DNA of 64,000 bases from Antedon mediterranea (lineage: Eukaryota; Echinodermata; Crinoidea; Comatulida; Antedonidae). Below the pieces are notes generated by a model. It worked only from the letters and a program-made list of their open reading frames with translations. It was not told the origin of the DNA and made no database searches. Of the stretch, positions 25,901 to 35,440 are shown piece by piece; within the stretch, counting starts at the first letter, position 1; the number at the start of each line of letters is the position of its first letter. The stretch covers positions 21,806,288 to 21,870,287 of the forward strand of contig NC_092676.1 of assembly GCF_964355755.1 (NCBI RefSeq), read 5' to 3'. The position numbers were made by a program, and so were the translations under genes.

Positions 25901-28900
25901 ATGAACATGTACTGTAGATACGTAACTCAGACTAATGGACTATCTTAGCTACATGATGAGTGAATTTGTAGATGCGATGACAAAAAACTTATTAGTTCAT
26001 GTGATTACTATTTGTCCATAGGTTCTACTATGCACAAGGTCTCAAACAAAAAGAATGTCACGGGCTTGAGTAAGACCCTTATTGCTGCTGTTACAGCTAC
26101 TTTGTGTTCAGTTACTGTAGTTTTAGTTGCATTCCTGTATGTAATTGTGAAGAGGCGAACAATTAACAAAGACGGTATTGCAAATGTGACATTGCCACCA
26201 CCGAATAGTGTCAAACTAACAACTGTAAATTCTGGTTAGTAACATGACGTCATGATTCGGAATATTGTAAATCACATTCTCTGCCTATTAATATATCCTG
26301 CTGTTTTTAATTGGTCAGATAATCATGTTTGTCATACACTGACGTATATTTTTGTTTTGCTAATTACATTTTGAGATTAATTATAATATTATATGTAATA
26401 TTAATATTATTCTATAACAGTCTATGATAATTCTATTGAACCATCTGAACACGAGTTTAAAAACTACGAAATTCCAAGGAACCGAATTGTTGTGCAGTCA
26501 AAAGTTGGCAGAGGTGAGTTCGGTAAAGTGATGATGGGACACGTGATTGGTCTGGATGGAAGTGATGAGATGACAGTAGCCATTAAAAGTCTTAGAGGTA
26601 AGCATGCATTTGACATGTAAGTAAACCCACCTGTATTATAATTATGGTTTCCAAGTTGACTCTTGAATTATATTATCTGAAAATGAATATATTCACAAAA
26701 ATAAATGCCTTACGATTGGTTCCCACTTTGAAGAAACGACATGAGCACAACCAAGTGAGTTGACCAATCACACGCGACAATCCGGATGATCAATCGCGTC
26801 GTGATTCGTCAAATTACTCTGACATGGTTTTGCTGCTACGTTCTAATGGCAAACGAGCTTTATAGTGTATTTCTATTCACAAACCACAGTTACTAAATAA
26901 CCGACTACTTGTTCAAACTGGTTAAATGTAAGTGTAATGTGTTTTTTATATTGTAGTTGGTTAGTTGGATACTTTTATTTTGTTCTGCTATATTTTTATT
27001 GAAGATTATTTGATAAATTATACAGATAATTGTGATCGTAAAGATGACATGCTGGATGAGATTAGGTTGTTGATTGAACTTGGAAAACATCAAAATATCA
27101 TCAAACTAGTTGGATGTGTTACAACTTCTCAACCATATTTGGCTCTGTTTGATTTCATGAAGTATGGGAATTTACTGGAGTTTCTTCGCATGGCTCGCCA
27201 GAAGATATGTTATTATGTTATTACTTTCAAAAGAAGTACTACTTTTGTATGTACTTGTTGTTCAAAATGTTGTTGTACAACTCTTCTTGTGCAAATCTTG
27301 TTGTACAACTCTTATTGTACGATAACCTAATGTTTGGCAAATACTTATCAAGAGAAAAATCTATGTTTATGTATTGGTAAAGTAACAAAAGCTTATTAAA
27401 GGTTATACGTCGTGTCTTGAAAGTAGAATACCTTAATTTCGTTCAGTTTATGAGCCCTTAAATTGATTGTTCTTACACTGTCGTCATACGTATCATTGTT
27501 TAATAATCTGTATAATACTGTTTGGTCATTGTGTGTGTAGGTCAGAGATGGGGCTAAACTAGAAGACCAAATATATGATCTGTCTCTTGTCGATCAGTTA
27601 AACATGTCAAGGCAGATAGCAAACGGAATGGTAATCATGAAATTTTTTTAATATAATATTGATTATTGAAAGTATTATTTACTTTAAAACTATACCCATT
27701 TTTAGAACTGTTGTAAATAAAATAAGGTTCAGTGAGTGAAGAAAAAATGGTTTGCTATCATTACCTACGCAATCATCAACACATTATATTTTTTTAAAAA
27801 TTCCCATTATTATCATTCTATCTGTGTTCCATATTTCTTTTTAAAAATAGTGATTTTCACAGCTATAGGTTCCAACACATGCTATGCTGCTTGGAAGATA
27901 ATACATAAAAAGAAAATCTGCTGAAATTATTGGTTACAGATTTGCTATATATTTAAAAAATTATTATTTCCAAAGTGAAATACAATATCACGTTTTCTAA
28001 AACTTTTCAATTTAATTTTTATTGAAAACAAATGTTTGTTTGTGTTTAGCTGTTTGTATCTTCTTTGAGGTATTACCATGGTGATTTAGCAGCAAGGAAT
28101 GTCCTTGTTGGTGAAAACTTGACAATGAAGATTTGTGATTTTGGTTTAGCCGCTGATATATACCAAACGGGATACAATCGCATGACACCGGAGCAAAAGC
28201 GGCCAATCAAATGGTCCAGCTTAGAAACTTTATTAGAAGGAGTGTGTACAATTAAAAGTGATGTGTAAGTAAATAACACAACATTCTTTAGCAAATTCAT
28301 TGTAAAGTAAGTTTATGTGCATGCATAATAAGTGAGAGTTTCGTGAGGTGGTTTCCCGAATGATCGTAAAATCAAAACGGTACTGTGTATGACCAACTAG
28401 CGTTATTGTCACCGACTAGTCATCCATTCATAGAAGTACTGATGTAGTAGCCTACCTGTACGGTGACCATAGAATGTGACCTGAGGCATGACTAACTTTG
28501 ACTTTTAGTTGATAGAAGATTGAAAAAATTGTTAAGAAGAGTTGTACTGTATGTGGATGTTTAATGAAATTATGTCAAAAATTTTTACACACTATATGCA
28601 TATAAATAGTAATGTTTGTTAGTAAAAATAATTTTGAGTTAATAAGAATAAGATATAAGGAAGAAAAGCAAAGAGACTATAGAGCGGCTATTCCTGAATA
28701 TACAATATACTAAGTATCGTAGATTTAAATTATACATTTTAGGCGATCTTGTCAAAGGTCATGCGCCATATAGCCTGCTACGTTTCGATATTCAATATTG
28801 ATTATTAATTATTATTACAGTATTATTATTAATAATACTATTATCATACAATACTTGTGCAATGATAATAGAAAATGTTGACTTGTATCTTTAAAAATCT

Positions 28901-29915
28901 TAATTATTTATGTATTATTTATACAGCGAAAAGTGGGTGTGTAATACAAATAACATAAAAAAATACTAAAAAATAGAACAAAATAAATTTTATTTACATT
29001 TATTCTAGAACAGGGTTGATTATTTTGTATTTGTAAACTTGTTTCAATCGATTAATCATTCATTTACATTTTCTGCAGGTGGTCATACGGAGTTGTTCTT
29101 TACGAAGTGTTTACACTTGGCGCTGTTCCTTATCCACGTATTGATACAGAGACACTTCTTAATAACCTGAAGGCAGGAAAACGACTACCAAAACCAGAAC
29201 ACTGTCTTGAAGAAGTGTAAGTTCTTTCAGTTTATCGTTATTTTTATTCTAAAAGAAGAACCTTTAAATGTACTTTCAAATATAAGTTTCAATTAGTTTG
29301 AACGCTCTGTCCCTAAATCTAAGATAGTATCAACAATCTCAGTTAGTTACTAAAGGGTTTGCTACTGCAATAAGTAAAGTACTAATAATTCAAAATTACT
29401 ATTTCATAAGAATATCCGCTTCCTCTCTTCAATGACTTGTTTCTGTTGTGCCTTGTTTTTTTCCTTTCTATTTAAAGGTGGTGCAACATATCTTCTCTAT
29501 CCATTTGCTATATTTATTTCTTTTTAATTTTATTTATTTTTAATAAAAAAAAATTAAGATGAATTGTGTAAAAAGTGGAAGTTGCAACACTTTAAATGAA
29601 ATATTTGTATGTAGGCCTAAACAATGTTAGCCCAAAATTTGATGATTTTTTCGTTAAACTATTGAAATAATACATAAATCATTTAGTCGTTTTAGTCATG
29701 TAGAAACATGTCGAGTGCATTTCTTCAGAAACTCTTTTGTATTTTTCAGCTACCGACTTATGCTTCGATGCTGGTTGAAAAATCCAATTGAGCGTCCAAA
29801 CTTCGATAACATAGTTGAAGAATTTACTGAATTTTTGGAAAAACATAGCAATTCGCAGTATATAGAGCCTGTTTCTATAGAATATGAAAATCTTTCATCT
29901 CATAGAAAAAAATAA
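14025..29915 (+). CDS. Gene 2: GH18-SRCR receptor tyrosine kinase, interrupted by a transposon
   Basis: Fifteen exons: 14025-14115, 14320-14768, 15258-15379, 15677-15794, 16010-16195, 16534-16650, 16851-16983, 18964-19190 plus 25654-25735 (one SRCR exon split by an insertion), 26022-26234, 26421-26597, 27026-27201 (or to 27246), 27541-27630, 28050-28264, 29079-29216 and 29750-29915. The product is about 899 aa (914 with the longer exon) once the insertion is left out. The start ATG at 14025 opens a signal peptide. The order is GH18, one SRCR, transmembrane helix, non-RD tyrosine kinase. Most exon lengths equal those of gene 1 (122, 118, 186, 133, 309, 90, 215, 138), so the genes are tandem duplicates. 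It lacks the second SRCR and both lectin domains. Whether this allele makes protein depends on how the 6.46-kb insertion is handled. Confidence 0.85.
14880..15090 (+). repeat. Fold-back segment and possible LINE-like tail in a gene 2 intron
   Basis: TCCACAATCCAACCTACA near 14897 is followed after a short loop by its near complement (TGTAGGTTGGTTTTGTGGA, ending near 14965). The stretch then runs to AATAAAGAAATGAATGAATAG, a tail of the kind left by non-LTR elements. The family is not recognised. Confidence 0.35.
17046..18575 (+). mobile_element. 5'-truncated non-LTR (CR1/L2-type) retrotransposon
   Basis: A reverse transcriptase segment occupies 17058-18185 in one frame: KNYRPVSNLSF, then a palm motif with Asp altered in context (VLLDLSAVFDTVDH), GVPQGSVLGP, and the catalytic FYADD. 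A second piece in another frame (18160-18501) carries the usual C-terminal part (YDHVTPLFKELNWLP ... AGPRLWNHLP). The stretch that normally links them is missing, so an internal deletion has fused them out of frame. The 3' end has GCGCTATATAAATTGAACGA and then (TTGA)n/(ATTG)n repeats, typical of CR1/L2-like tails. The endonuclease half is absent. It lies in the intron before the SRCR exon of gene 2 in the same orientation and is dead. Confidence 0.85.
18964..25735 (+). CDS. Gene 2 SRCR exon, split by a 6.46-kb insertion
   Basis: The 5' part 18964-19190 encodes the first part of an SRCR domain (YICDDHW, IACRQLGYQGS, up to INCE). The 3' part 25654-25735 continues with GTERRLAECAW, QNCQP and LLCN. 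Joined without the insertion and one copy of the AA duplication they give 309 nt, exactly the length of the gene 1 SRCR1 exon, with all six cysteines. The flanking phases (1-1) are intact and neither half shows stops or frameshifts. The insertion is therefore recent, polymorphic, or tolerated. Confidence 0.9.
19235..19990. repeat. 112-bp tandem repeat (left satellite array)
   Basis: GTAACGTTGAAATAACG recurs at 19351, 19463, 19575 and 19687, an exact 112-bp period, with about five near-identical copies before the array decays after 19850. The high identity implies recent amplification or homogenisation. Confidence 0.9.
21067..22473. mobile_element. Nested 1.4-kb TIR element
   Basis: The left end (ACGCCATGGTTAGGATTCCG...) and right end (...CGGAATCCTAATCACGGCGT) are inverted repeats of about 85 bp that include GCGCATGCCCAGAG / CTCTGGGCATGCGC. 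AATATTT (21060-21066 and 22474-22480) is duplicated at the borders, a 7-bp candidate target duplication. Inside are a TGGTTCCCAC-family MITE, a tandem pair of about 85 bp (near 22075 and 22160, GGAGTAGGGCGCC...), and a second inverted pair (near 21963 and 22346, with CAAGAATCTCCTGTTC). No transposase is seen. It lies within the larger element, giving three levels of nesting. Confidence 0.75.
21192..21362. mobile_element. MITE, TGGTTCCCAC family, copy 2
   Basis: This near-full copy of the family lies in inverted orientation relative to copy 1: TGGTTCCCACTAGCGACGCA at the left and TTCTAGTGGGAACCA at the right. It is nested inside the 1.4-kb element. Confidence 0.85.
23815..25560. repeat. 61-bp tandem repeat (right satellite array)
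   Basis: About 28 copies of a 61-bp unit share TACTAGTTAGAAA, ACAATGTTATTTCAACG, TTGGATCAACATTG and ATAAATTAACGTAAAT. The period is exact over most of the array. Edge copies at the right are more diverged, the usual pattern for unequal exchange. It shares the TTCAACGTTG word with the left array in opposite orientation. Confidence 0.92.
26022..26234 (+). CDS. Gene 2 transmembrane exon
   Basis: This phase 1-1 exon of 213 nt encodes a short stalk with one NVT N-glycosylation sequon, a single hydrophobic helix (about LIAAVTATLCSVTVVLVAFL then YVIV) and a basic KRR stop-transfer, followed by a juxtamembrane stretch. It follows the SRCR exon directly, so this receptor lacks the lectin modules of gene 1. 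Confidence 0.88.
26421..29915 (+). CDS. Gene 2 non-RD tyrosine kinase domain and C-tail
   Basis: The motifs match gene 1: Gly loop GRGEFGKV, VAIK, DEIRLLIELGKHQNI, hinge FDFMKYGNLLEF, catalytic loop HGDLAARNVL (HGD at 28077-28085), DFGLA, KWSSLETL in place of the APE stretch, WSYGVVLYEVFTLGAVPYP and CWLKNPIERP. The same HRD-to-HGD change in both copies shows it is ancestral to the pair, not an error. The C-tail ends with YIEP and YENL; YENL fits the pYxNx consensus for a Grb2-type SH2 domain. Exon 27026-27201 ends CAG but is followed by AAGATA, so its donor is lost. The next in-frame donor (TTT|GTATGT at 27247) would add 15 residues in the kinase-insert position. Confidence 0.9.
26717..26853. 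mobile_element. Decayed TGGTTCCCAC-type MITE
   Basis: Starts TGGTTCCCACTTTGAAGAAACG and keeps the internal TTGACCAATCACACGCGAC and GTGATTCGTCAA words of the family, but the right end is degraded (TTCTAATGGCAAACGAGC). It lies in a kinase-region intron of gene 2. Confidence 0.6.
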
Positions 29916-30343
29916 TATAGATACAATTATGAATTCGTTTTATGTAAGTGCCAACTGTATGTTTTTAATATATTATTCTCGATTATTTTAACACGGATTG
30001 TAATTAGGTTCCGCACCTTAATTCAGAAATAATTATTAGCTACCGCACTGTATATATTTGTACACTCCGACTAGGAACCTATGGCTCTTTTGTTGAATCA
30101 ACGTCGATATATTGTCGAATGAAATATTGACAAGTTTGTCCTGCAACCCGTCAGCAAAATTGCGTTTGACAAAATGTTCCGCCACGATTACTAGTGTGGA
30201 GATTTCCATTAATCAATTTTGAAAATATTTTTTGTCAAAATATAAAATAACTATTTACGATACTTTTTATTTATTATATTATTATTTAATATTATTTATT
30301 ATTATATTATTATTATCACATTTGTGGTGTCATAAAAAGGTAA
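29916..30343. other. Convergent intergenic region between gene 2 and the dispanin gene
   Basis: About 430 bp separates the 3' ends of two convergent genes. It is AT-rich with (TTA)n runs; TTTATT at about 30265-30270 reads AATAAA on the minus strand and could be the dispanin polyadenylation signal. Nothing else is visible. Confidence 0.5.
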
Positions 30344-32611
30344 TTAGCCTACTAAAAATAAGGCAGCAACAATTGACAATATTGAAAGAAGGTAACAAAG
30401 TGATCCAAGCACTACGCCTGCGATTGACCACCGTCTTGATGACTTTGCTGAAAGACGAGCACCTTGTAAATCACCATTATCAAATCGTGATCTTACCTGA
30501 AAATATGAAAAATAATCATATTAACAGTTTTTTTAAAGGTATAAATGATAATTGTTATTAATGATAATATAAATACTAAAATATTATAAAAAAAATAATA
30601 TTATATTTCTGGTTTCTGCCCTAACACACATACAAAATAATGCATATAACAACAAGACGGTTAGGGTATGTAACGTAACGCATATTGTCCACTAGATTCG
30701 GTGAGGCGAATAATTTCCCACGAATAAAAAATCCTGATTTTTTATTGGTTTTATTTGTATGTTTATGATTTTGTGAATGGAAATAAAGAAACAAACAAAG
30801 AATTTTTCACGTCACAAAAAAGTAGGTGAAAATATTAATGCGCACGCGTGGTCACCGTTTTATATTCGCACGAACAAATTCGCCTAGTGCAAAGCCGACT
30901 TAAAATCAGCACAAACCTGCGATGATCTGATAATCGCAATTAGTCCAAGTGGTAAGCAACAGCATATTGTAACGATGATAGCATACGACATGTAGTCATT
31001 GGGTTGTACGTGAATTTCACGAATCATTACCATCTCACCAGGACCACTCTATAAAAGAAACAATGTGAGATTCAAATGTCTCGGCTTGGAAAAATAAATC
31101 AATTATCTGCAGGTTAGAAAAGCGTAGCCAAACCATAGAGGGCACTATGTTATATATTTAAACAACCAAACAAAGAGAGCGCTTTTTAATAATGCCGACG
31201 TTTATGTAGGCCTATTAGTTATGGAATTTAATAGTGATTAAAGATAAATATCACTCAAATCCGTATAGATACACGCCGCAAATTTAACCACATCTTTATC
31301 ACTATGGGCATTTTCGTATAGTATACAAATAGGGCTATAACATGAAACAATGTTTAAAGATGTATTGTCTCTTAAAACACAAAAAACGAAGGTCTAAATA
31401 TTCTAAATTTAAATTGGCCATATCAAAGTAATATTAAAGTTATTCACTTTAAGTCAAAAATTGTAGCCAAAAACAACAAGTTTACGTAATTAACAGCTAA
31501 ATTAATTTGATTACATTTCGTCTGGAAAATCGTCGCGAGAAAGTAAACAAAGATTTTAAACCACGAGTATGCATTATGCATGATGCTAATTAGGATTGTT
31601 TACAACTCTTCACGTTTGAGAAGGTGTTTTCACACAGATCGCGACGAAGTTTATGATTATGCATACAGAGTAGCCAAAAAAAGCCTGTTGCATTATGAGA
31701 TATGTTTTGACCGAAAACTTTGACTGGAAGTCAAAGTTTTTTTTTTTTTTTATAAAAAACGTCTGTATTTCGATTTTTTTCGACTAGTTTTTGGTAAAAG
31801 TTAATAACTATTATGATACTTCAAAATGACCCACTTTTTTTTCGAAATATTTATTTTTTTATTTTTTTTTGAATTAGTAAAGGGACAATAACTCTTTAAT
31901 GTTAGTCACTGATAGGCTTTAATACTGCAATTACTTTAACAAGGTAGGCGATGACTTGTGTAAGTGTGACAGTAAAGACGTTTTCTTTCTTACGACTCTG
32001 TACTGCGTCCCGGCGTGCACTTACACTTACACTACGTACGAATGTGTTTTTATAACAATAATAATTACCTTCATATGATCATTATAGATAACCTTCTCTT
32101 CGGCGATATCATATTTCACACCATTGGTTGGCGTTGAATCTACAATTTAAAATATAATTTATTTATTTACGTCCTTACATGATACGTACGGTAGGCCTAC
32201 TGGTTTAGAAGTGGTTCACTATGCAGACAGCAAACAACATAATTACACACACAATTGTAATACCATAACATTAATAATTATAAAGTTCAGATTTTTCGAT
32301 ATTTTATTAAACGGGTGAATGGCTAGAAGCAATTTTAAAGAGAAAAAAAACCCGTCAGTGATAAGAATATCGTCGGCCAAATAATAAGCCATGTTTTTTA
32401 AAGAAATGAGGAAAAAAATATAAATTACGTATATATTACAAACGTAGATGTAATTTAAATTTGACAAGGAGAAGATATTACTATAAAAACTATTACTAGA
32501 GGTTCATGCAAATATTATGAATTTAGAAATTATTTCGCTATAGTTTATAATAACAGCATGTGACGTAATAAATCATACAAATAATGTAAACTTACCAACG
32601 TTTGAATGCAT
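30344..32611 (-). CDS. CD225/dispanin (IFITM-like) membrane protein
   Basis: Four exons on the minus strand: 32596-32611, 32069-32139, 30917-31048 and 30344-30496, all GT-AG and in phase, giving 123 aa plus TAA. An N-terminal tail of about 45 residues precedes the CD225 signature: NDYMSYAIIVTICCCLPLG (residues 46-64), IAIIRSSQVRSRFDNGD, then a second hydrophobic segment starting RRWSIAGVVLG and running to the C terminus. CD225 proteins (IFITMs, PRRT2, SynDIG/TMEM families) are small membrane proteins that affect membrane fusion or receptor trafficking; the CCC triplet is the usual palmitoylation site. The family assignment is firm, but which subfamily, and whether it is antiviral, cannot be told here. 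Confidence 0.9.
31354..31899. mobile_element. TTAA-flanked MITE, copy in dispanin intron
   Basis: TTAA followed by AGATGTATTGTCTC at the left, and GGGACAATAACTCT followed by TTAA at the right. At 546 bp it is longer than the other copies, with an extra central segment around 31480-31700 that contains a GTCGCGA / TCGCGAC inverted pair. The TTAA target and these ends fit a piggyBac-type MITE. Confidence 0.7.
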
Positions 32612-33539
32612 GACGATAAACAAAATGAATTAATTATGACGTCATCCGTTAACGTTAATGATTACGTCTTCCTTCGAACCGTCCCGATGTAATTAACGCT
32701 AATTATTAAGTTTATTATTAATTCAAAAAACCAACATTATTGTTAACCGATGTTTTACTATAGTGATGAAGAGATTTAAACGCCGACGAATCGCGTTCAG
32801 CGCATGACTCAACAAATAATGCTCATGGCACATTCCACAGCCGTTTATAACTATAATTAATTTCAGCCATAGTCATCAAGTTCTATTTATGCCCTGGTAT
32901 GTGGCATAAACAAATAGGCCTAGCAATGGGACACCAGGAAGGACATTTTAATATTATTAATAAATAATTAATGTTCAAATTTTTATATCAAGCAATATCA
33001 CCATAAAACAAATCTTTGCGCGATCACTGTTATAAAAAGGGCTTCCATTTATTTATTTCCAATATGCAACGATGTTAACACTTATTGGCCTTAAAAATAA
33101 CGTTTAGGCCAAAAGCTTCTTTTGGTTTTTGGTTGAGTGTTGTTGAAGCCTGGACTGCTACTGTGGGCCTTCTACTTTTACTGTAATTCTGTGTATAATA
33201 TGTAATAATAGACCTGCATGTCACAGCCTAAATTCACGCGGGTATAATTAATATACTGTACTCAGTTATATGTAGACACTACAATACAACTGGCAATAAG
33301 TGTTGCCTTATTTGGAGTTATGCAGCGTGATATTGTCATGCGTATTGGTGTAGGTGATTATGAAACGCCAACGAGCAGCGATAGATTGCATTAGTTTTGT
33401 GATAATCAAATTGCAACATGCAATATAAAACATAGAATAATTCAACGTTATGACTTCAGAATGACCTATGGAAAAGAATAACAATTCGAAGAAAAACAAT
33501 GTATCCTAAAAACACTGGGGCCTACTACAAGATTCAGAA

Positions 33540-35440
33540 AAAATGTTATAACAAATATTGACTTTTCAAAAAATTGAGGTGAAATGCGCCAAAAAAATAC
33601 TATTTATGATTATATGTGCATGCCAAATTATTAATAATAATAATAATAATAATTAATAATAGTAGAGGGAATTTTTCGAAAAAATTCCAAAATATCGACC
33701 TTTCAAAATATTGAGGTAATATGCGCAGAACACATTATTTATGTAAAGAAAATAATTGAAATCTGGCAATTTTCGAAAATTTCTCTGTACATGGATTTTG
33801 TCAAAATATTGAGGTAACATGCGCAGAACACATTATTTATGTCTGCGCATGCTAAATTATGATATAGTAACCAGATACAGTATATCAAAAAAAATTAAAG
33901 GGGCGACATTATTTAATATCCATTTCAATATTAATATGCGCATATATTGTGTTATCATCATCTTATAGAGCCAGAATACCTAGTTACGTCAAAAAATAAA
34001 AGGGTCGAAATTTGACCATTTTTCGAAAATTTCCCTTTACTATAATACAGGGATTTTTTAAAAAATGACCAAAATATACACTTTTTAAAATTTAATAATT
34101 ATGCGATAATAATGCTATATATGCTCATATATTGTGTTACCATCATCTTATATAGCCATAGTAACTAATTACAGTACGTCAAAAAATAAAAGGATATAAA
34201 TTGGTTCTGAGGCGAATAATGGGTTCTGCGCATGTCAATTGTGATATAGTAACCAGTTTTATCGAAAAATTTAAATAAACATAACCATATTTGACATAAA
34301 TGGTTACTATAGCACAATTGACATGCGCAGAACCCATTATTCGACTATGCGCATGTCTTTATGCTTTTTTTTGTCTTGTGTGAGTTCATCTCACGTTTAT
34401 TTAAATTCTCATTGGCGAATATATTATATACATATAAGTACATTTGTGACAATTAAAAGTAAGTGTTTAAAGTAGTTAAAATACAGGTATATTTACATAA
34501 TAAGATGCTTGAATTCAGTATTAACCATATTTGTTTTCATTAACCTTTTAGATATGATGTTAATTAAAATGTCAAGATTATTTGTGATCTTATTTGTGTT
34601 CGAGTAGAGAGGCTATAAACTCAGGGGAGGAAAATGTAGTATCCTCCCTTTTCACCAAGATAAAAAGGATGAAATGAAAAAGAGGGATGCAAAAGTTTGA
34701 AAGTTATGCTATAGTAACCATTTATGTCAAAAGTGGTTACTTTTGACATAAATGGTTACTATTGCATAATAAACATGCGCAGAGTCGAATAATGGGTTCT
34801 GCCCATGTCAGTTGTGCTATCATAACCATATTTGACATAAATGGTTACTATAGCACAATTGACATGCGCAGAACCCATTATTAGACTCTGCGCATGTCTA
34901 TAATGCTATAGTAACCATTTATGTCAAAAGTGGTTTCTTTTGACATAAATGGTTACTATAGCATAATAAACATACGCAGAGACGACTAATGGGTTCTGCG
35001 CATGTTAATTGTGCTATAGTAACCAGTTTTATCAGAAAATAAAAAGTTCGAAAATTTGCCAATTTTTGAAAAAATCCCTGTACTATAGTACAGGGAAATT
35101 TTTGAAAAATGGCCGATTTCCGACCCTTTTATTTTTTGACGTAAATGTTACTATTGCACAATAAACATGCGCAGAGACGAATAATGGGTTCTGCGCATAT
35201 CAATTGTGCTATAGTAACCATTTATGTCAAATATGGTTATGTTTATTTAAATTCCTGTACTATAGTACAGTTCGCATGTTGAATTATGATAATTATATTA
35301 ACCAGATATGCCAAAAAAGGCGTTGAAATTTGACCATTTTCTGTAAAAATCAAAATATTTATATAGTAATGAGAAATAAAAGAGTAGTATTGGCCATTTT
35401 TCAACAATATTTCTATAAAATATTTGGCAGTTGAAATGGT
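33540..35440. repeat. Block of dispersed inverted repeats
   Basis: The same words recur in both orientations: ATGGTTACTATAGCACAATT, GACATGCGCAGAACCCATTA, TTTGACATAAATGG, and CTGTACTATAGTACAGG (itself a palindrome). Copies sit at about 34230, 34310, 34720, 34790, 34850, 34930, 35000 and 35170. Some pairs form near-perfect stems, such as 34225-34340 and 34715-34760. It looks like a pile-up of related fold-back elements. Confidence 0.75.

Noticed and set aside
30232-30561. 109-codon plus-strand ORF
   Set aside because: It is antisense to the last dispanin exon, whose minus-strand frame matches the CD225 family.
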